DNA of 64,000 nucleotides from Rodentibacter haemolyticus (GCF_015356115.1 NZ_CP063056.1:1922001-1986000), one strand, 5' to 3'. Shown: positions 8,888-18,776, counted from the stretch's first letter. The notes: generated by a model from the sequence alone, not told the origin. Numbers and translations: made by a program.

Positions 8888-10150
8888 TTACGATCTTTTC
8901 ATAATTTCAAAAAATTCTTCGTTGGTTTTGGCCACACCGAGCTTATCAATAAGCCATTCCATTGCTTCCACTTCGCCCATCGGGTTAAGGATTTTACGAA
9001 GAATCCACATTTTTTGTAATTCATCAGGTGAAGTGAGCAAGTCTTCCTTACGTGTTCCGGAGCGGTTGAAATCAATCGCTGGGAATACACGTTTTTCAGC
9101 GATTTTGCGGGAAAGATGAAGTTCCATATTACCGGTTCCTTTAAATTCTTCGAAAATCACTTCATCCATTTTTGAACCGGTATCGACAAGCGCCGTTGCA
9201 ATAATGGTTAAACTTCCACCTTCTTCTACATTACGTGCGGCACCGAAGAAACGTTTTGGACGGTGTAAAGCATTTGCATCCACACCACCGGACAAAATCT
9301 TACCTGAAGCCGGTGTAACCGTGTTGTAAGCACGTGCTAAACGGGTGATGGAATCAAGTAAAATCACCACATCTTTTTTGTGTTCCACAGAACGTTTTGC
9401 CTTTTCGATCACCATTTCCGCAACTTGTACGTGACGGGCGGCCGGTTCATCAAAGGTTGAAGCGATCACTTCACCTTTTACCGAACGCTGCATTTCCGTT
9501 ACTTCTTCCGGACGTTCATCGATAAGCAAGACGATCAGCTCACATTCCGGATAGTTATGCGTAATGCTTTGTGCGATGTTTTGTAACAGCATTGTTTTAC
9601 CGGCTTTTGGTGGCGCTACAATCAAACCGCGTTGACCTTTACCAATCGGAGATGCCAAGTCCAAAATACGTGCGGTTAAATCTTCCGTTGAACCGTTACC
9701 ACGCTCCATTCTTAAACGGGAGTTTGCGTGTAATGGCGTTAAATTTTCAAATAAGATCTTACTCCGAGAAACTTCCGGCTTATCGTCATTGACCTGATCG
9801 ACTTTCAATAATGCGAAATAGCGTTCACCTTCTTTAGGCGGGCGAATTTTACCTTCGATTTTATCACCGGTTTGAAGATTAAAACGGCGGATTTGGCTGG
9901 GAGATACATAAATGTCGTCAGGGCCGGCGAGGTAGGAACTATCGGCGGAGCGGAGAAAACCGAAACCATCGGGTAAAATTTCCAGCACGCCGCCGCCGAA
10001 AATATCTTCACCACTTTTGGCGTGTTGCTTTAAAATTGCAAAGACAATGTCTTGTTTGCGCAAACGTGCTAAATTTTCCAAACCCATTTGCTCTTCACCA
10101 AGTTTCACTAAATCTGAAACGGGCGTATTTTTTAGTTCTGTTAAATGCAT
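8888..10150 (-). CDS. rho: Transcription termination factor Rho
   Basis: A 420-residue hexameric RNA helicase. The N-terminal RNA-binding domain contains GFGFLRS, the ATPase domain has Walker A PPKAGKTM and Walker B VILLDSITR, and the C-terminus holds the Q-loop/R-loop segments. Start ATG at 10150 matches the usual MHLTELKNTPVSDL. Length agrees with E. coli Rho (419). A long leader lies upstream, shared with the divergent argH; Rho genes are often autoregulated through such leaders, which is an inference here. Confidence 0.98.
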   Translation of the reverse strand: MHLTELKNTPVSDLVKLGEEQMGLENLARLRKQDIVFAILKQHAKSGEDIFGGGVLEILPDGFGFLRSADSSYLAGPDDIYVSPSQIRRFNLQTGDKIEGKIRPPKEGERYFALLKVDQVNDDKPEVSRSKILFENLTPLHANSRLRMERGNGSTEDLTARILDLASPIGKGQRGLIVAPPKAGKTMLLQNIAQSITHNYPECELIVLLIDERPEEVTEMQRSVKGEVIASTFDEPAARHVQVAEMVIEKAKRSVEHKKDVVILLDSITRLARAYNTVTPASGKILSGGVDANALHRPKRFFGAARNVEEGGSLTIIATALVDTGSKMDEVIFEEFKGTGNMELHLSRKIAEKRVFPAIDFNRSGTRKEDLLTSPDELQKMWILRKILNPMGEVEAMEWLIDKLGVAKTNEEFFEIMKRS

Positions 10151-10545
10151 AATGAATAATTGTTGGGATTAATTAATAAGAGTTGAATTATTGAATGGTG
10201 GGCTACTGCCCTGAAATCGTTGCGTAAGGTATCATCAAAACTTCATTCTGTCTAGTTTTTGTTGTGAAAAAATCAATGTTTTTATGGTAAAGTGCGGTCA
10301 AAAATGATGGTATTTTTAAACATTGGTTTTCAAGAATTTTCGTGATTGATAAATAATGTTTATTGTGTTTTATCGTTTTTTTAACTATTTCATTGATTTG
10401 TGCATAAATATGCATTAAATTGGAATAATTAATTATTGATTGGTAGGTGCGTTACGGTTTTGCCTAACGGCACCCTACGATGGTTTTTGAAACTGTTACA
10501 TAATGCCGATTTTATACGGCTAAAAGAACAAATAGAGGATAAATT
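10151..10545. other. Divergent rho/argH intergenic region
   Basis: This 395-bp region separates divergent rho and argH and must hold both promoters. It contains one uptake core (AAGTGCGGT near 10291) and a short imperfect palindrome described separately. No coding sequence or known riboswitch was recognised. Confidence 0.6.
10443..10479. repeat. Short dispersed palindrome (GTAGGTGCGTTA type)
   Basis: GTAGGTGCGTTACGG and CCTAACGGCACCCTAC form an imperfect inverted repeat with two single-base bulges around a short TTTTG loop. The sequence resembles the small dispersed GTAGGGTGCGTTA palindromes seen in many bacterial genomes. Only one copy was noticed in this window. Confidence 0.55.
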
Positions 10546-11919
10546 ATGGCACTTTGGGGTGGTCGTTTTACACAAGCGGCAGATAAGCGTTTTAAAGATT
10601 TTAATGATTCATTACGTTTTGACTATCGTTTAGCGGAGCAGGATATTGAAGGGTCTATCGGTTGGTCTAAGGCTTTGGTGAAAGTGAATGTGTTAAAACA
10701 GGAAGAGCAGCAACAGCTCGAACAAGCCTTAAATGAATTGCTTATTGAAGTGCGGTCAAATCCGCAGGCGATTTTGCAAGATGAAGCGGAAGATATTCAC
10801 AGCTGGGTGGAAAGTAAACTTATCGACAAAGTGGGAAATCTTGGTAAAAAATTGCACACCGGTCGTAGCCGGAATGATCAGGTAGCGTTGGATATAAAAA
10901 TGTGGTGTAAGCAGAGAGTGATTGAACTACAGGGGTCCATTCGCCATTTACAACGTCACTTAGTGCAAACCGCAGAAAATACGCAAGAAGCCGTTATGCC
11001 GGGTTATACCCATTTGCAACGCGCCCAGCCGATTACCTTTGCACATTGGTGTATGGCGTATGTAGAAATGTTTGATCGGGATTACAGCCGTTTAACGGAT
11101 GCGTACAAACGAATGAATACTTGTCCGCTTGGTAGCGGTGCATTGGCAGGAACCGCTTATGCGGTGGATCGTGATGCTTTGGCACAAGATTTAGGTTTCG
11201 CATTTGCAACCCGTAATAGTTTAGACAGTGTTTCCGACCGAGATCACATTGTGGAGTTACTTTCTTCCGCTTCATTGAGTATGGCGCATCTTTCCCGTTT
11301 TGCGGAAGATATGATTATTTTCAATAGCGGTGAAGCGAATTTTGTGGAATTGTCCGACCGAGTAACATCAGGCTCATCGTTAATGCCTCAAAAGAAAAAT
11401 CCCGATGCCTGCGAATTGATCCGTGGTAAAGCCGGACGTGTAATGGGGGCTTTAACCGGTATGTTAATGACTCTGAAAGGTTTACCGCTTGCCTACAATA
11501 AAGATATGCAAGAAGATAAAGAAGGGATTTTTGATGCTTTAGACACTTGGCAAGATTGCGTAGAGATGGCGACTTTCGTGTTAGATGAACTGAAAGTGAA
11601 TGTAGAACGTACCCGTGAAGCTGCGTTGAAAGGCTATTCAAATGCGACCGAATTGGCAGATTATCTTGTAGCGAAAGGTGTACCTTTCCGCGATTCCCAT
11701 CACATTGTGGGTGAAACTGTGGTTTATGCTATTGAGAAAGGAAAAGGATTGGAAGATCTCACCATTCCGGAATTTCGTCAATTTAGTGAGGTGGTGGGCG
11801 ATGACGTATATGATATTCTCTCGCTCCAATCTTGTTTGGATAAACGTTGTGCGAAAGGCGGGGTTTCCCCATTGCGGGTGGCGGAAGCCATTGCAGAAGC
11901 AAAACAGCGATTTGCGTAA
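10546..11919 (+). CDS. argH: Argininosuccinate lyase
   Basis: A 457-residue enzyme that splits argininosuccinate into arginine and fumarate, the last step of arginine synthesis. The superfamily signature GSSLMPQKKNPDACELIRG is present, as are the N-terminal MALWGGRFTQ and the HTGRSRNDQVALD segment. It stands alone here, with no other arg gene in the window. An uptake core lies in the gene (about 10749). Confidence 0.97.
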   Translation: MALWGGRFTQAADKRFKDFNDSLRFDYRLAEQDIEGSIGWSKALVKVNVLKQEEQQQLEQALNELLIEVRSNPQAILQDEAEDIHSWVESKLIDKVGNLGKKLHTGRSRNDQVALDIKMWCKQRVIELQGSIRHLQRHLVQTAENTQEAVMPGYTHLQRAQPITFAHWCMAYVEMFDRDYSRLTDAYKRMNTCPLGSGALAGTAYAVDRDALAQDLGFAFATRNSLDSVSDRDHIVELLSSASLSMAHLSRFAEDMIIFNSGEANFVELSDRVTSGSSLMPQKKNPDACELIRGKAGRVMGALTGMLMTLKGLPLAYNKDMQEDKEGIFDALDTWQDCVEMATFVLDELKVNVERTREAALKGYSNATELADYLVAKGVPFRDSHHIVGETVVYAIEKGKGLEDLTIPEFRQFSEVVGDDVYDILSLQSCLDKRCAKGGVSPLRVAEAIAEAKQRFA

Positions 11920-11931
11920 GTTATAAGAAAA

Positions 11932-11975
11932 TATCGCCAATATCTTTATCGAGTTTGACAAAGATATTGGCGATA
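11932..11975. repeat. Perfect 16-bp inverted repeat after argH
   Basis: TATCGCCAATATCTTT (11932-11947) and AAAGATATTGGCGATA (11960-11975) are exact reverse complements around a 12-nt loop. On the minus strand the right flank reads TTTTCTTATAAC, so it might terminate transcripts coming from the DUF817 gene; on the plus strand there is no T-run. Confidence 0.7.
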
Positions 11976-12139
11976 ATACTAAACATTTTGAAGACAAATC
12001 CGAATTTATCACTGCCATCAAAGACGTGGGCAAAACTGCATAGCCGTACTAAAGCCCCTGAGCGTACTGCTTGTTTTGCCTTCGGTTAGCGTTTCTGTAT
12101 ACATTTTAATTTAATTCGTTATAAGGTTTATTGAGAGTA

Positions 12140-12977
12140 CTAATCTTTTGAAACGGCAATAGTGCTTTTAATGTATTTAAGATTTGCTACGATAACAAAG
12201 GTCATCATCACTAATAAAGACCACGCACTCCATTTACTGATATGCACCATAGACCAAGCACCGATTTGGTTTGGGTATTGCCAAATGCCCGCTATCGTTC
12301 CTAAATTTTCAGCCAACCAAATAAAAAAACCGATCAAGAAAAAAGCAAGTAGTAAAGGCATCTTCCTGCGAGTATAGTAAGGAACAAAAGAGACTGTGGT
12401 GCGAGCATAAAGACCGAGTGCGAAAGCGGCAATATACCAACGATAGTCACCGATGTAATGATGGGTAATAGATAAGGATTGCCGTTAGTGTTGCGAGCCA
12501 ATAAGGAGGATGGCTATGGATTTTAACATCAAGTAAACGCCAAGCCTGAATAATATAGCTTCCGACAGCCGCATACATAAAACCGGTGAATAGGGGGACA
12601 TTGAGAATTTTAGTATAAGCAAAATCAGGATATGCCCAAGATTTTATTGCAGCTGATGTTTTAAATATTTCTAATAGAAAACCGATTAGATGAAAAAGCG
12701 TAATAGACTTGATTTCATCTAAAGTTTCCAGTTTGAAATAAAACATTAACCCTTGTACCAAAAGTGCAAAAATGAGCAGAACGTCATAGCGTGGTATTCC
12801 GAAAATACCGGCTTTCGGAACACAAAACATCGCAATGAAAAATAATCCTGCGAATAAACAAGCTCTCGCTTCTTTAATACCGAAAAAAAGAAATTCAATC
12901 GTATAGCCTAGTGATTTTGTCCCTTCCCATTTAGGTGGGGAGATCAAGAATCGGTCAATTTTATTTAATATTTGCAT
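12140..12977 (-). pseudogene. DUF817 family integral membrane protein, frameshifted
   Basis: Two consecutive minus-strand frames (12977 to about 12455, then about 12465 to 12140) together give one DUF817-like polytopic membrane protein of about 278 residues. The first part starts MQILNKIDRFLISPPKWEG and stops at ..YYPSLHR; the other frame continues THHYIGDYRWYIAAFALGLYA and ends KSTIAVSKD. The combined length is one base off a whole number of codons, so a single small indel near 12460 explains it. The family function is unknown. Either a real decayed gene or a sequencing error; raw reads would decide. Confidence 0.75.
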
Positions 12978-13095
12978 TAATTTTTTCCTTTATTGTCTAT
13001 CGGTTTATTCCACCAAAATAAAGCTATATTTTTGGTCTTAATCTATTGATAGAAAATCAATAAAATTGACCGCACTTTGGTTTATAACGTTTCGA

Positions 13096-13863
13096 TTAAA
13101 TACAATAATCCAAATCTATGGGGATTTTTGCCTGTAATAAAAACTGCTTGGTGCGTTCTTTTTGAGGATTGGTGAAAAATTGCTCTGCGCTGTTTTGTTC
13201 TACAATATTGCCATCCGCCATCAGAATTACACGATCAGCGACTTCTTTGGCAAAATTCAATTCATGAGTAACAATGATCATCGTCCAGCCTTCTTGTGCA
13301 AGCAATTTGAGTGCTTGCAATACTTCCCCCACCAATTCCGGATCAAGTGCCGAAGTGGGTTCATCTAACAAAATTAAATCGGGTTGAACCGCAAGCGCAC
13401 GTGCAATGCCTACGCGCTGCTGCTGACCGCCTGAGAGTTGAGAGGGAAATAATTCCGCTTTGTTTTTCAGTCCGACTTTTTCTAACAATACGAGGGCTTT
13501 TTCACGAGCTTGCATTTTAGGTTGTTTTTGTACAGTTATCATCCCTTCCATCACATTTTCAAGGGCTGTTCGGTGAGGGAATAAATGATATTGTTGAAAC
13601 ACCATGGAAGAACGGCGGCGTAATTTAAGTTCGTTGGCTTTAGTAATTTTTTTGCTGAAATCAAGGCTTAGGCTACCGTCTGTAAATTCCAATGTGCCTT
13701 GTTCCGGGCGTTCTAACAGGTTTAAGCAGCGTAAGAAAGTAGTTTTTCCTGAACCTGAAGGACCTAAAATTGCGACAACTTCGCCTTTACTGATTTCAAA
13801 ATCGATCCCTTTCAGTATCTGATTTCCGCTAAAATTTTTATGAATATTCGTCACTTTTAACAT
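13096..13863 (-). CDS. Polar amino acid ABC transporter, ATP-binding protein
   Basis: A 255-residue ATPase of the GlnQ/TcyC type that powers uptake by the two genes upstream. Walker A GPSGSGKTT, signature LSGGQQQRVGIARALA and Walker B LILLDEPTSALD are intact. The start is MLKVTNIHKNF at 13863; a longer in-frame start at 13917 would run into the permease gene and is less likely. It ends the transporter cluster, 10 nt after the permease stop. Confidence 0.93.
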   Translation of the reverse strand: MLKVTNIHKNFSGNQILKGIDFEISKGEVVAILGPSGSGKTTFLRCLNLLERPEQGTLEFTDGSLSLDFSKKITKANELKLRRRSSMVFQQYHLFPHRTALENVMEGMITVQKQPKMQAREKALVLLEKVGLKNKAELFPSQLSGGQQQRVGIARALAVQPDLILLDEPTSALDPELVGEVLQALKLLAQEGWTMIIVTHELNFAKEVADRVILMADGNIVEQNSAEQFFTNPQKERTKQFLLQAKIPIDLDYCI

Positions 13864-13873
13864 AGGTAATCCC

Positions 13874-14590
13874 TTATAAATGGCGGGAAAGACGCTTTTC
13901 CAAGCGTGTTTGCGCAATAGCGAGAACGAAGCAGAATACCCAATAAATCAGCGCAGCTTCACTATAAATCAGAATAAATTCATAGTTTTCAGCGGTAATG
14001 TTTTGCGCTACGCGGAACAATTCTGCAATCCAAACTAATGAGGCGAGGGAAGTATCTTTTATCGTACTAATAAAGGTGTTAGATAAAGAAGGCACGGAAA
14101 TACGCAAGGCTTGCGGCATAATGGTGCGTACAAAAGCTTGTTGATAATTCATACCGATGGCATAAGAGGCTTCCCATTGCCCTTTTGGAATAGCCAGAAT
14201 TGCAGCACGCACGGTTTCCGCAGCATAGGCACCGATGTTGATAGAAAAGGCAATGATAGCAGTCGGGAAAGGATCAAGTGTAATGCCGACTTCAGGTAAG
14301 CCGTAAAAGATAATGAAAATCTGCACTAGCATCGGTGTACCGCGAATAAGGGAAATGTAGGCACGACAAAGGGTTTGCAATATTTTTGTGGGAGGACTCG
14401 GGTGCGGCAAAGTACAGATTACTGCAACAATGACGGCTATCAATAAGCCGAACGAAAAGGAAATGACCGCAAGGGGAATGGTGTATAAAATTGCCGCTTC
14501 CAACATAGGCCAAAACGAGCTGATAACATAATCAGCCCGTTCTGTGGTCATAAAGGGAAGATTGGCTAACAAGTTATTGAGTAATGTCAT
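13874..14590 (-). CDS. Polar amino acid ABC transporter, permease
   Basis: A 238-residue inner-membrane permease of the HisMQ family with about five membrane helices. The EAA-like loop is seen near YAAETVRAAILAIPKGQWEA, a signature of amino acid permeases. Its start overlaps the end of the binding-protein gene by 17 nt, indicating translational coupling. With its neighbours it matches a Haemophilus cluster annotated as an amino acid (probably cystine) importer. Confidence 0.93.
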   Translation of the reverse strand: MTLLNNLLANLPFMTTERADYVISSFWPMLEAAILYTIPLAVISFSFGLLIAVIVAVICTLPHPSPPTKILQTLCRAYISLIRGTPMLVQIFIIFYGLPEVGITLDPFPTAIIAFSINIGAYAAETVRAAILAIPKGQWEASYAIGMNYQQAFVRTIMPQALRISVPSLSNTFISTIKDTSLASLVWIAELFRVAQNITAENYEFILIYSEAALIYWVFCFVLAIAQTRLEKRLSRHL

Positions 14591-15347
14591 CGCCGAACCA
14601 TTTAATTGAAAGTTGTTTTAACGTACCCTCTTGACGCAATTCCTCAAGCGCTTGATTTACTTTTGCAATCAATGATTCTTCACCCTTTAAAAATGCAAAG
14701 CCGGTAGGGATTTTTTTATCACTTTCTACGGCAATTTTTAAACCGGCATTCGGTTGTTTTTTGAAATAATCAAGCACGGCTAATTTATCGTTTACTGTGG
14801 CATCTACACGCCCTTGCTTTACCGCCTCAAGATTTTGCGCAAGGCTATCGACAGTTACAATGATCGCGCCGTTTTCGCGAGCATCTTTGCTCCAGTTACT
14901 GGTTGCGGATTGTGCTGATTTTTTACCTTTTAAATCCGCAAAACTGTTAATGCTGTTATTATCCGCCTTCGTAACGATAACGCCGGCGGAATAGTTATAA
15001 GGTGCGGAATAATCATATTTTTTCAAACGTTCCGGGCTAGGATTCGTTTGGTTTGCAATCACATCAAAACGTTTTGCATTTAAACCGGCATACATACCAT
15101 CCCACGCCGTTTCTTTAAATTCTACTTTCCAACCTAATTTTTGTGCTACTTTTTCAATGATTTCAACATCAAAGCCTGTGAGTTTACCGTCTTTATCGTG
15201 GAATGTGAACGGGGCATAAGTCCCCTCAGTTCCCACTAATAATGTTTTGGTTTTTTCCACACGCTCGGTAATTTCCCCTGCATTGGTGAAAGTTGAAAGG
15301 GTCAATCCTACCGCTAAAAGTGCGGTTGAAAAAAATGATTTTTTCAT
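14574..15347 (-). CDS. Periplasmic amino acid (probably cystine) binding protein
   Basis: A 257-residue family 3 solute-binding protein. Residues 1-23 (MKKSFFSTALLAVGLTLSTFTNA) form a signal peptide. The mature part shows GTEGTYAPFTFHDKDGKLTG and GFDVEIIEKVAQKLG, typical of cystine/polar amino acid binders of the FliY/TcyA group. It is the promoter-proximal gene of a three-gene importer. Cystine as ligand is inferred from resemblance, not proven. Confidence 0.9.
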   Translation of the reverse strand: MKKSFFSTALLAVGLTLSTFTNAGEITERVEKTKTLLVGTEGTYAPFTFHDKDGKLTGFDVEIIEKVAQKLGWKVEFKETAWDGMYAGLNAKRFDVIANQTNPSPERLKKYDYSAPYNYSAGVIVTKADNNSINSFADLKGKKSAQSATSNWSKDARENGAIIVTVDSLAQNLEAVKQGRVDATVNDKLAVLDYFKKQPNAGLKIAVESDKKIPTGFAFLKGEESLIAKVNQALEELRQEGTLKQLSIKWFGDDITQ

Positions 15348-15610
15348 TGTTAAAATTCCTAAGTAAGTTGTTGTTTTGCAATGGTAGGAATTATAAAAGC
15401 CAATTTAATGAGAAAACAAGACGATTTATTTATGAGTTAGATTTTTTGGTTATAAAACCCTCATAGGGGAAAGTTGGATTGCTACACTTTTATTATTCAC
15501 TATTAGTAAAATATTCTTTAATAAAACTGCCATTTATCAATATTTTGGCAAGAGTATAATACGCTCATCAACAGAACGATAGGTTCTAACAATAGATTAG
15601 GGAGTTTTAT

Positions 15611-16492
15611 ATGAAAAGAGTAGCAAATGTTTTCACCGCACCGGAAAAACACTGGGTAGGTAATGGTTTCCATGTCGCATCAATGTTTAGTTATAACGAC
15701 AAAGATAAAAATTTAGATCCGTTTCTTTTAATGGATTACAACCCACCGAAATTTTTTCAAGGTGGTCGCCGTGATAACTCGGAATTTGATTTACGTGGCG
15801 TGGAAGAGCATCCGCACCGTGGTTTTGAAACTGTCACCATTGCTTATCAAGGCGAGGTTTCGCATCGTGATTCTCATGGTGGTGGCGGAACGATTGGTAC
15901 GGGCGATGTACAATGGATGACTGCAGGTTCCGGTGTGATGCATGAAGAAATGCACTCCGAAAAATTTGCGAAAGAGGGCGGTTTATTTGAAATGGTGCAA
16001 CTTTGGGTGAATTTACCGGCGAAAGATAAAATGACAACGCCGAAATATCAAGCGATCAGATCGGCAGATATTCCTGTGGTGGCGTTGCCGAATGATGCAG
16101 GCTCCGTGCGTGTTATTGCAGGGGAATTGCTTGATACCAAAGGTACGGCAAGTACTTTCAGCCCGATTAATATGTGGGATACTGAAATGAATGTCAATTC
16201 TTCCCATATATTCAGTGTGCCGGCAAGCCATAATGTGGTTATTTTGGTGTTAGACGGCACAATCCTGGTGGGTGGTGAGGCTATTGCCCGCCGTGGCGAG
16301 TTAGTCACTTTTGAGCGTGGCGAGGCAGATGTACTGATTGAATCTAACAATGAAGCAAAATTGTTGATTTTAACCGGTGAACCGCTTAATGAGCCTGTTG
16401 TAGGTTACGGTCCGTTTGTGATGAACACCCGTGAGCAAATTATTGAAGCCTTTAATGATGTTCATGCCGGTCGATTCGGTCGCCTAGACTAA
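15611..16492 (+). CDS. Pirin family protein
   Basis: A 293-residue bicupin. The N-terminal cupin holds the conserved metal site in EEHPHRGFETVTIAYQGEV, with further His residues in HRDSHGGGG and VMHEEMHSE. Bacterial pirins include quercetin 2,3-dioxygenases, but the physiological role is usually unknown. The gene is monocistronic, flanked by the divergent ABC importer and a strong terminator. Confidence 0.93.
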   Translation: MKRVANVFTAPEKHWVGNGFHVASMFSYNDKDKNLDPFLLMDYNPPKFFQGGRRDNSEFDLRGVEEHPHRGFETVTIAYQGEVSHRDSHGGGGTIGTGDVQWMTAGSGVMHEEMHSEKFAKEGGLFEMVQLWVNLPAKDKMTTPKYQAIRSADIPVVALPNDAGSVRVIAGELLDTKGTASTFSPINMWDTEMNVNSSHIFSVPASHNVVILVLDGTILVGGEAIARRGELVTFERGEADVLIESNNEAKLLILTGEPLNEPVVGYGPFVMNTREQIIEAFNDVHAGRFGRLD

Positions 16493-16498
16493 AAGAAG

Positions 16499-16523
16499 AA
16501 CCACCCGAAAGGGTGGTTTTTTT
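16499..16523 (+). terminator. Rho-independent terminator after pirin gene
   Basis: A perfect 8-bp stem AACCACCC/GGGTGGTT with GAAA tetraloop and a run of T begins 6 nt after the stop codon. Confidence 0.92.
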
Positions 16524-16677
16524 GTGAAATGAAAATCGTGTTATCGGTATTCTCTAACATTGATTTATTTTGTGGGTCAGCTGCATAATATCGTAAAACT
16601 CTTAAATTTTTATACGCAATCACCTAAAGCGATAGCTGTGTCTTACGATACTACCGGGCTTTGCCGAGATTCAAAAT

Positions 16678-17550
16678 CTAAGGTTTTTTTGACCGCACTT
16701 TTGCCAGCAAACTGACAGAAATAATTATCACCACCGCACCAATCCAAAAATAAAGATTTGGAATGTGTTTCCAAATAAACCAGTCAAACAGGCTGGAAAA
16801 AATTACCCCGGTAAAAGCAAGAGGCGTGATCACATTTGCCGGCGCATATCTGAATGCACGGGTCAAAAGCAGTTGGAATATGAGTCCGAATCCGCCGACA
16901 AGGAGAAGAAGCCCTAATTCATACAGATTCGGCATTTTCCATTGAGGGAAAAAGAATAAAGGCAGCGACAAAGTGCCGATTAAATGGAAATAAAACACAA
17001 TATTTTTGGGGGAATTATGTTTATTCAGTTCTTGCAAACTAATAAGCGCCATTGCCGTCAATACGGCACCGCTTAAACCGATCAACACGTAGATCGGCTC
17101 AAAAGAATCATTTTGATTGGTAAGTAAAATAATGGATACGCCCACAAACCCCATCAAACTAATCGCTAGTACGTTAAGCGGCGTTTTTTGATGGAAAAAG
17201 AGGAGTAAAACCGGAATAAACAACGCGGAAGTATTCATCAGCAAAACGGCGATCGAGAGCGGTAAAAATTTTACTACATAGAAATTAATCAACATACTGA
17301 CTACACCGGCTAAATTGCGTAATACCAAGAATTTCCACTGACTTATTTCCACTTTGAAATCCCGATCTTTAATCATAAAAGGCAACAAGAACAGCAAACC
17401 GATTAAAAAACGTGAAAAGAGCGTTTCACTGGCGGGAATCGTGTCAGATGCCGTTTTCACAAATACGTTCATTAGGGTGATACTGAAATAAGCGGAAATC
17501 ATAAAGATAATTGCGCGATGATAAAGTGAGGGAGGGGAATGTATTTTCAT
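16678..17550 (-). CDS. EamA/DMT family transporter
   Basis: A 290-residue inner-membrane protein with ten predicted helices in two EamA repeats, the drug/metabolite transporter architecture. The N-terminal half includes FVKTASDTIPASETLFSRF and the second half FRYAPANVITPLAFTGVIF, both typical of RhaT/RarD-like exporters. Substrate unknown. It ends with an uptake core immediately upstream of the stop on the plus strand (16690). Confidence 0.85.
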   Translation of the reverse strand: MKIHSPPSLYHRAIIFMISAYFSITLMNVFVKTASDTIPASETLFSRFLIGLLFLLPFMIKDRDFKVEISQWKFLVLRNLAGVVSMLINFYVVKFLPLSIAVLLMNTSALFIPVLLLFFHQKTPLNVLAISLMGFVGVSIILLTNQNDSFEPIYVLIGLSGAVLTAMALISLQELNKHNSPKNIVFYFHLIGTLSLPLFFFPQWKMPNLYELGLLLLVGGFGLIFQLLLTRAFRYAPANVITPLAFTGVIFSSLFDWFIWKHIPNLYFWIGAVVIIISVSLLAKVRSKKP

Positions 17551-17630
17551 AATGAGATTATCCTTATTTGATTTTAACTAATGTTACGCCTCATTAGAAA
17601 AGATAGCAAAATATTCTTAAGCACATTTTT

Positions 17631-17806
17631 CCGACATATGTAGCAGTTGCACAAAATATCATTTTTGAGTAATTGTAGGGACATAAGGCTTGCGTCAGTA
17701 ATTGTTATTTTATTGATATTGTTTATGTTTTTAATACGGGCGCCAGCGTGGCGTCCCCACTGGATCAATGATATTTATGCTTTGTGCATTTGCTACATAA
17801 TTCCGG
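17631..17806. repeat. Miniature inverted-repeat element, copy A
   Basis: The left end (TATGTAGCAGTTGCACAAAA) and the complement of the right end (TATGTAGCAAATGCACAAAG) form imperfect terminal inverted repeats. An inner GTAGGGAC and a GCGTCC arm are also present. The left ~45 bp is almost identical, in the same orientation, to copy B at 25.4 kb. No coding capacity. Beyond the right end a degenerate Apl-type uptake sequence (CAACCGCTTA, 17820) follows, as at the other copies. Confidence 0.75.
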
Positions 17807-17842
17807 AAAATTTGTAAAATCAACCGCTTATTTTGTGGAAAA

Positions 17843-18776
17843 CTACTCCCGTTTTGCGACACTTTTAACCCAGTCGAACAATTCGTCCAGATCATAATCA
17901 CCGCTATGCGGTACACCCCAAGGGAGTGCATAGTCCACCGCTTTGCCTTCGTTTTGTAGTTTTAGGGCAAGTAGAGCTGAAATAGCGAGAGACGTATCAC
18001 GGTCATTTTCGCCCACACGAATGCGGTAGTGTTGGGTCGGGCTTTGGTAGTTCATCGCATTCATTAAGCCGACAATGGCGTTATCCGCCCGTTGTGCGTT
18101 GGTGGCGGTGCTGTGTTGCATTGCCACTTGTGCCTAACAGAGCGGATAATGCCTCACCGGCACTCGTCCCATTAGAGATAATCTTGTTGGCATCGCCTGC
18201 CATCAGTTTATCGTTGGCTTTCAGATAACGCACCGCCGCTTTTAAGTCAATAATCGCTGCCGGGGCTTTGCCGTCCGCTTCGGTTCGCCCTCTCGCACCG
18301 ACACTTGCTACTACATAGCCTTTGGATAACGCCACCATAATCGCATTCGGTGAATCGCCGCCCCTTGTGCCTAACTCCGGCTTGCCTGCCGTTGCCGGCA
18401 TATAACCGCCCACATCATTGGGGAAAAAAATCGGGGCGGTATCGGCATTGTAGCCGTCAATCGTCCCACCGTTAAAATAGGCTTCGGGAATATAAATATT
18501 CATCGTTTGATAGCGGGTATCGCTTGGTTTCAGCACATACACAATATGCTCAAAAGCACGATACGGCACGGCATTGCCATTGATCTCAAACTGGCGTTTT
18601 TCGCCCTGAACCTGCGAAAAATCCAAATTTTTCGGCACAGGATAACGCACCGGCTCGGCTTTCGCTTTCATCGGCGGCTTCGCAGGCTGGCTGCTTACCG
18701 AGCCATTGTCAGCAGCGGCATTTACGGAGAAAAAACCGGCAATTAACATTGCTAAAAGAGATGTTTTCAATTTCAT
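17843..18776 (-). pseudogene. Tannase/feruloyl-esterase-like exported hydrolase, internally deleted
   Basis: The 5' part (18776 to about 18110) encodes a signal peptide (MKLKTSLLAMLIAGFFSVNAAA) and an alpha/beta hydrolase region ending at NGTSAGEALSALLGTSGN, which contains the nucleophile motif GTSAG. The 3' part (about 18127 to 17843), in another frame, encodes the family C-terminus with DRDTSLAISALLALKL and HSGDYDLDELFDWV, holding the catalytic His region. The central portion, probably 200 or more residues by comparison with full-length tannase-like proteins, is missing and the frames do not match, so the gene is dead. Confidence 0.8.

Noticed and set aside
10203..10415. Open frame upstream of rho on the minus strand
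   Set aside because: It covers the intergenic region with an uptake sequence and promoter-like AT-rich DNA; the translation is low-complexity and unlike any family.
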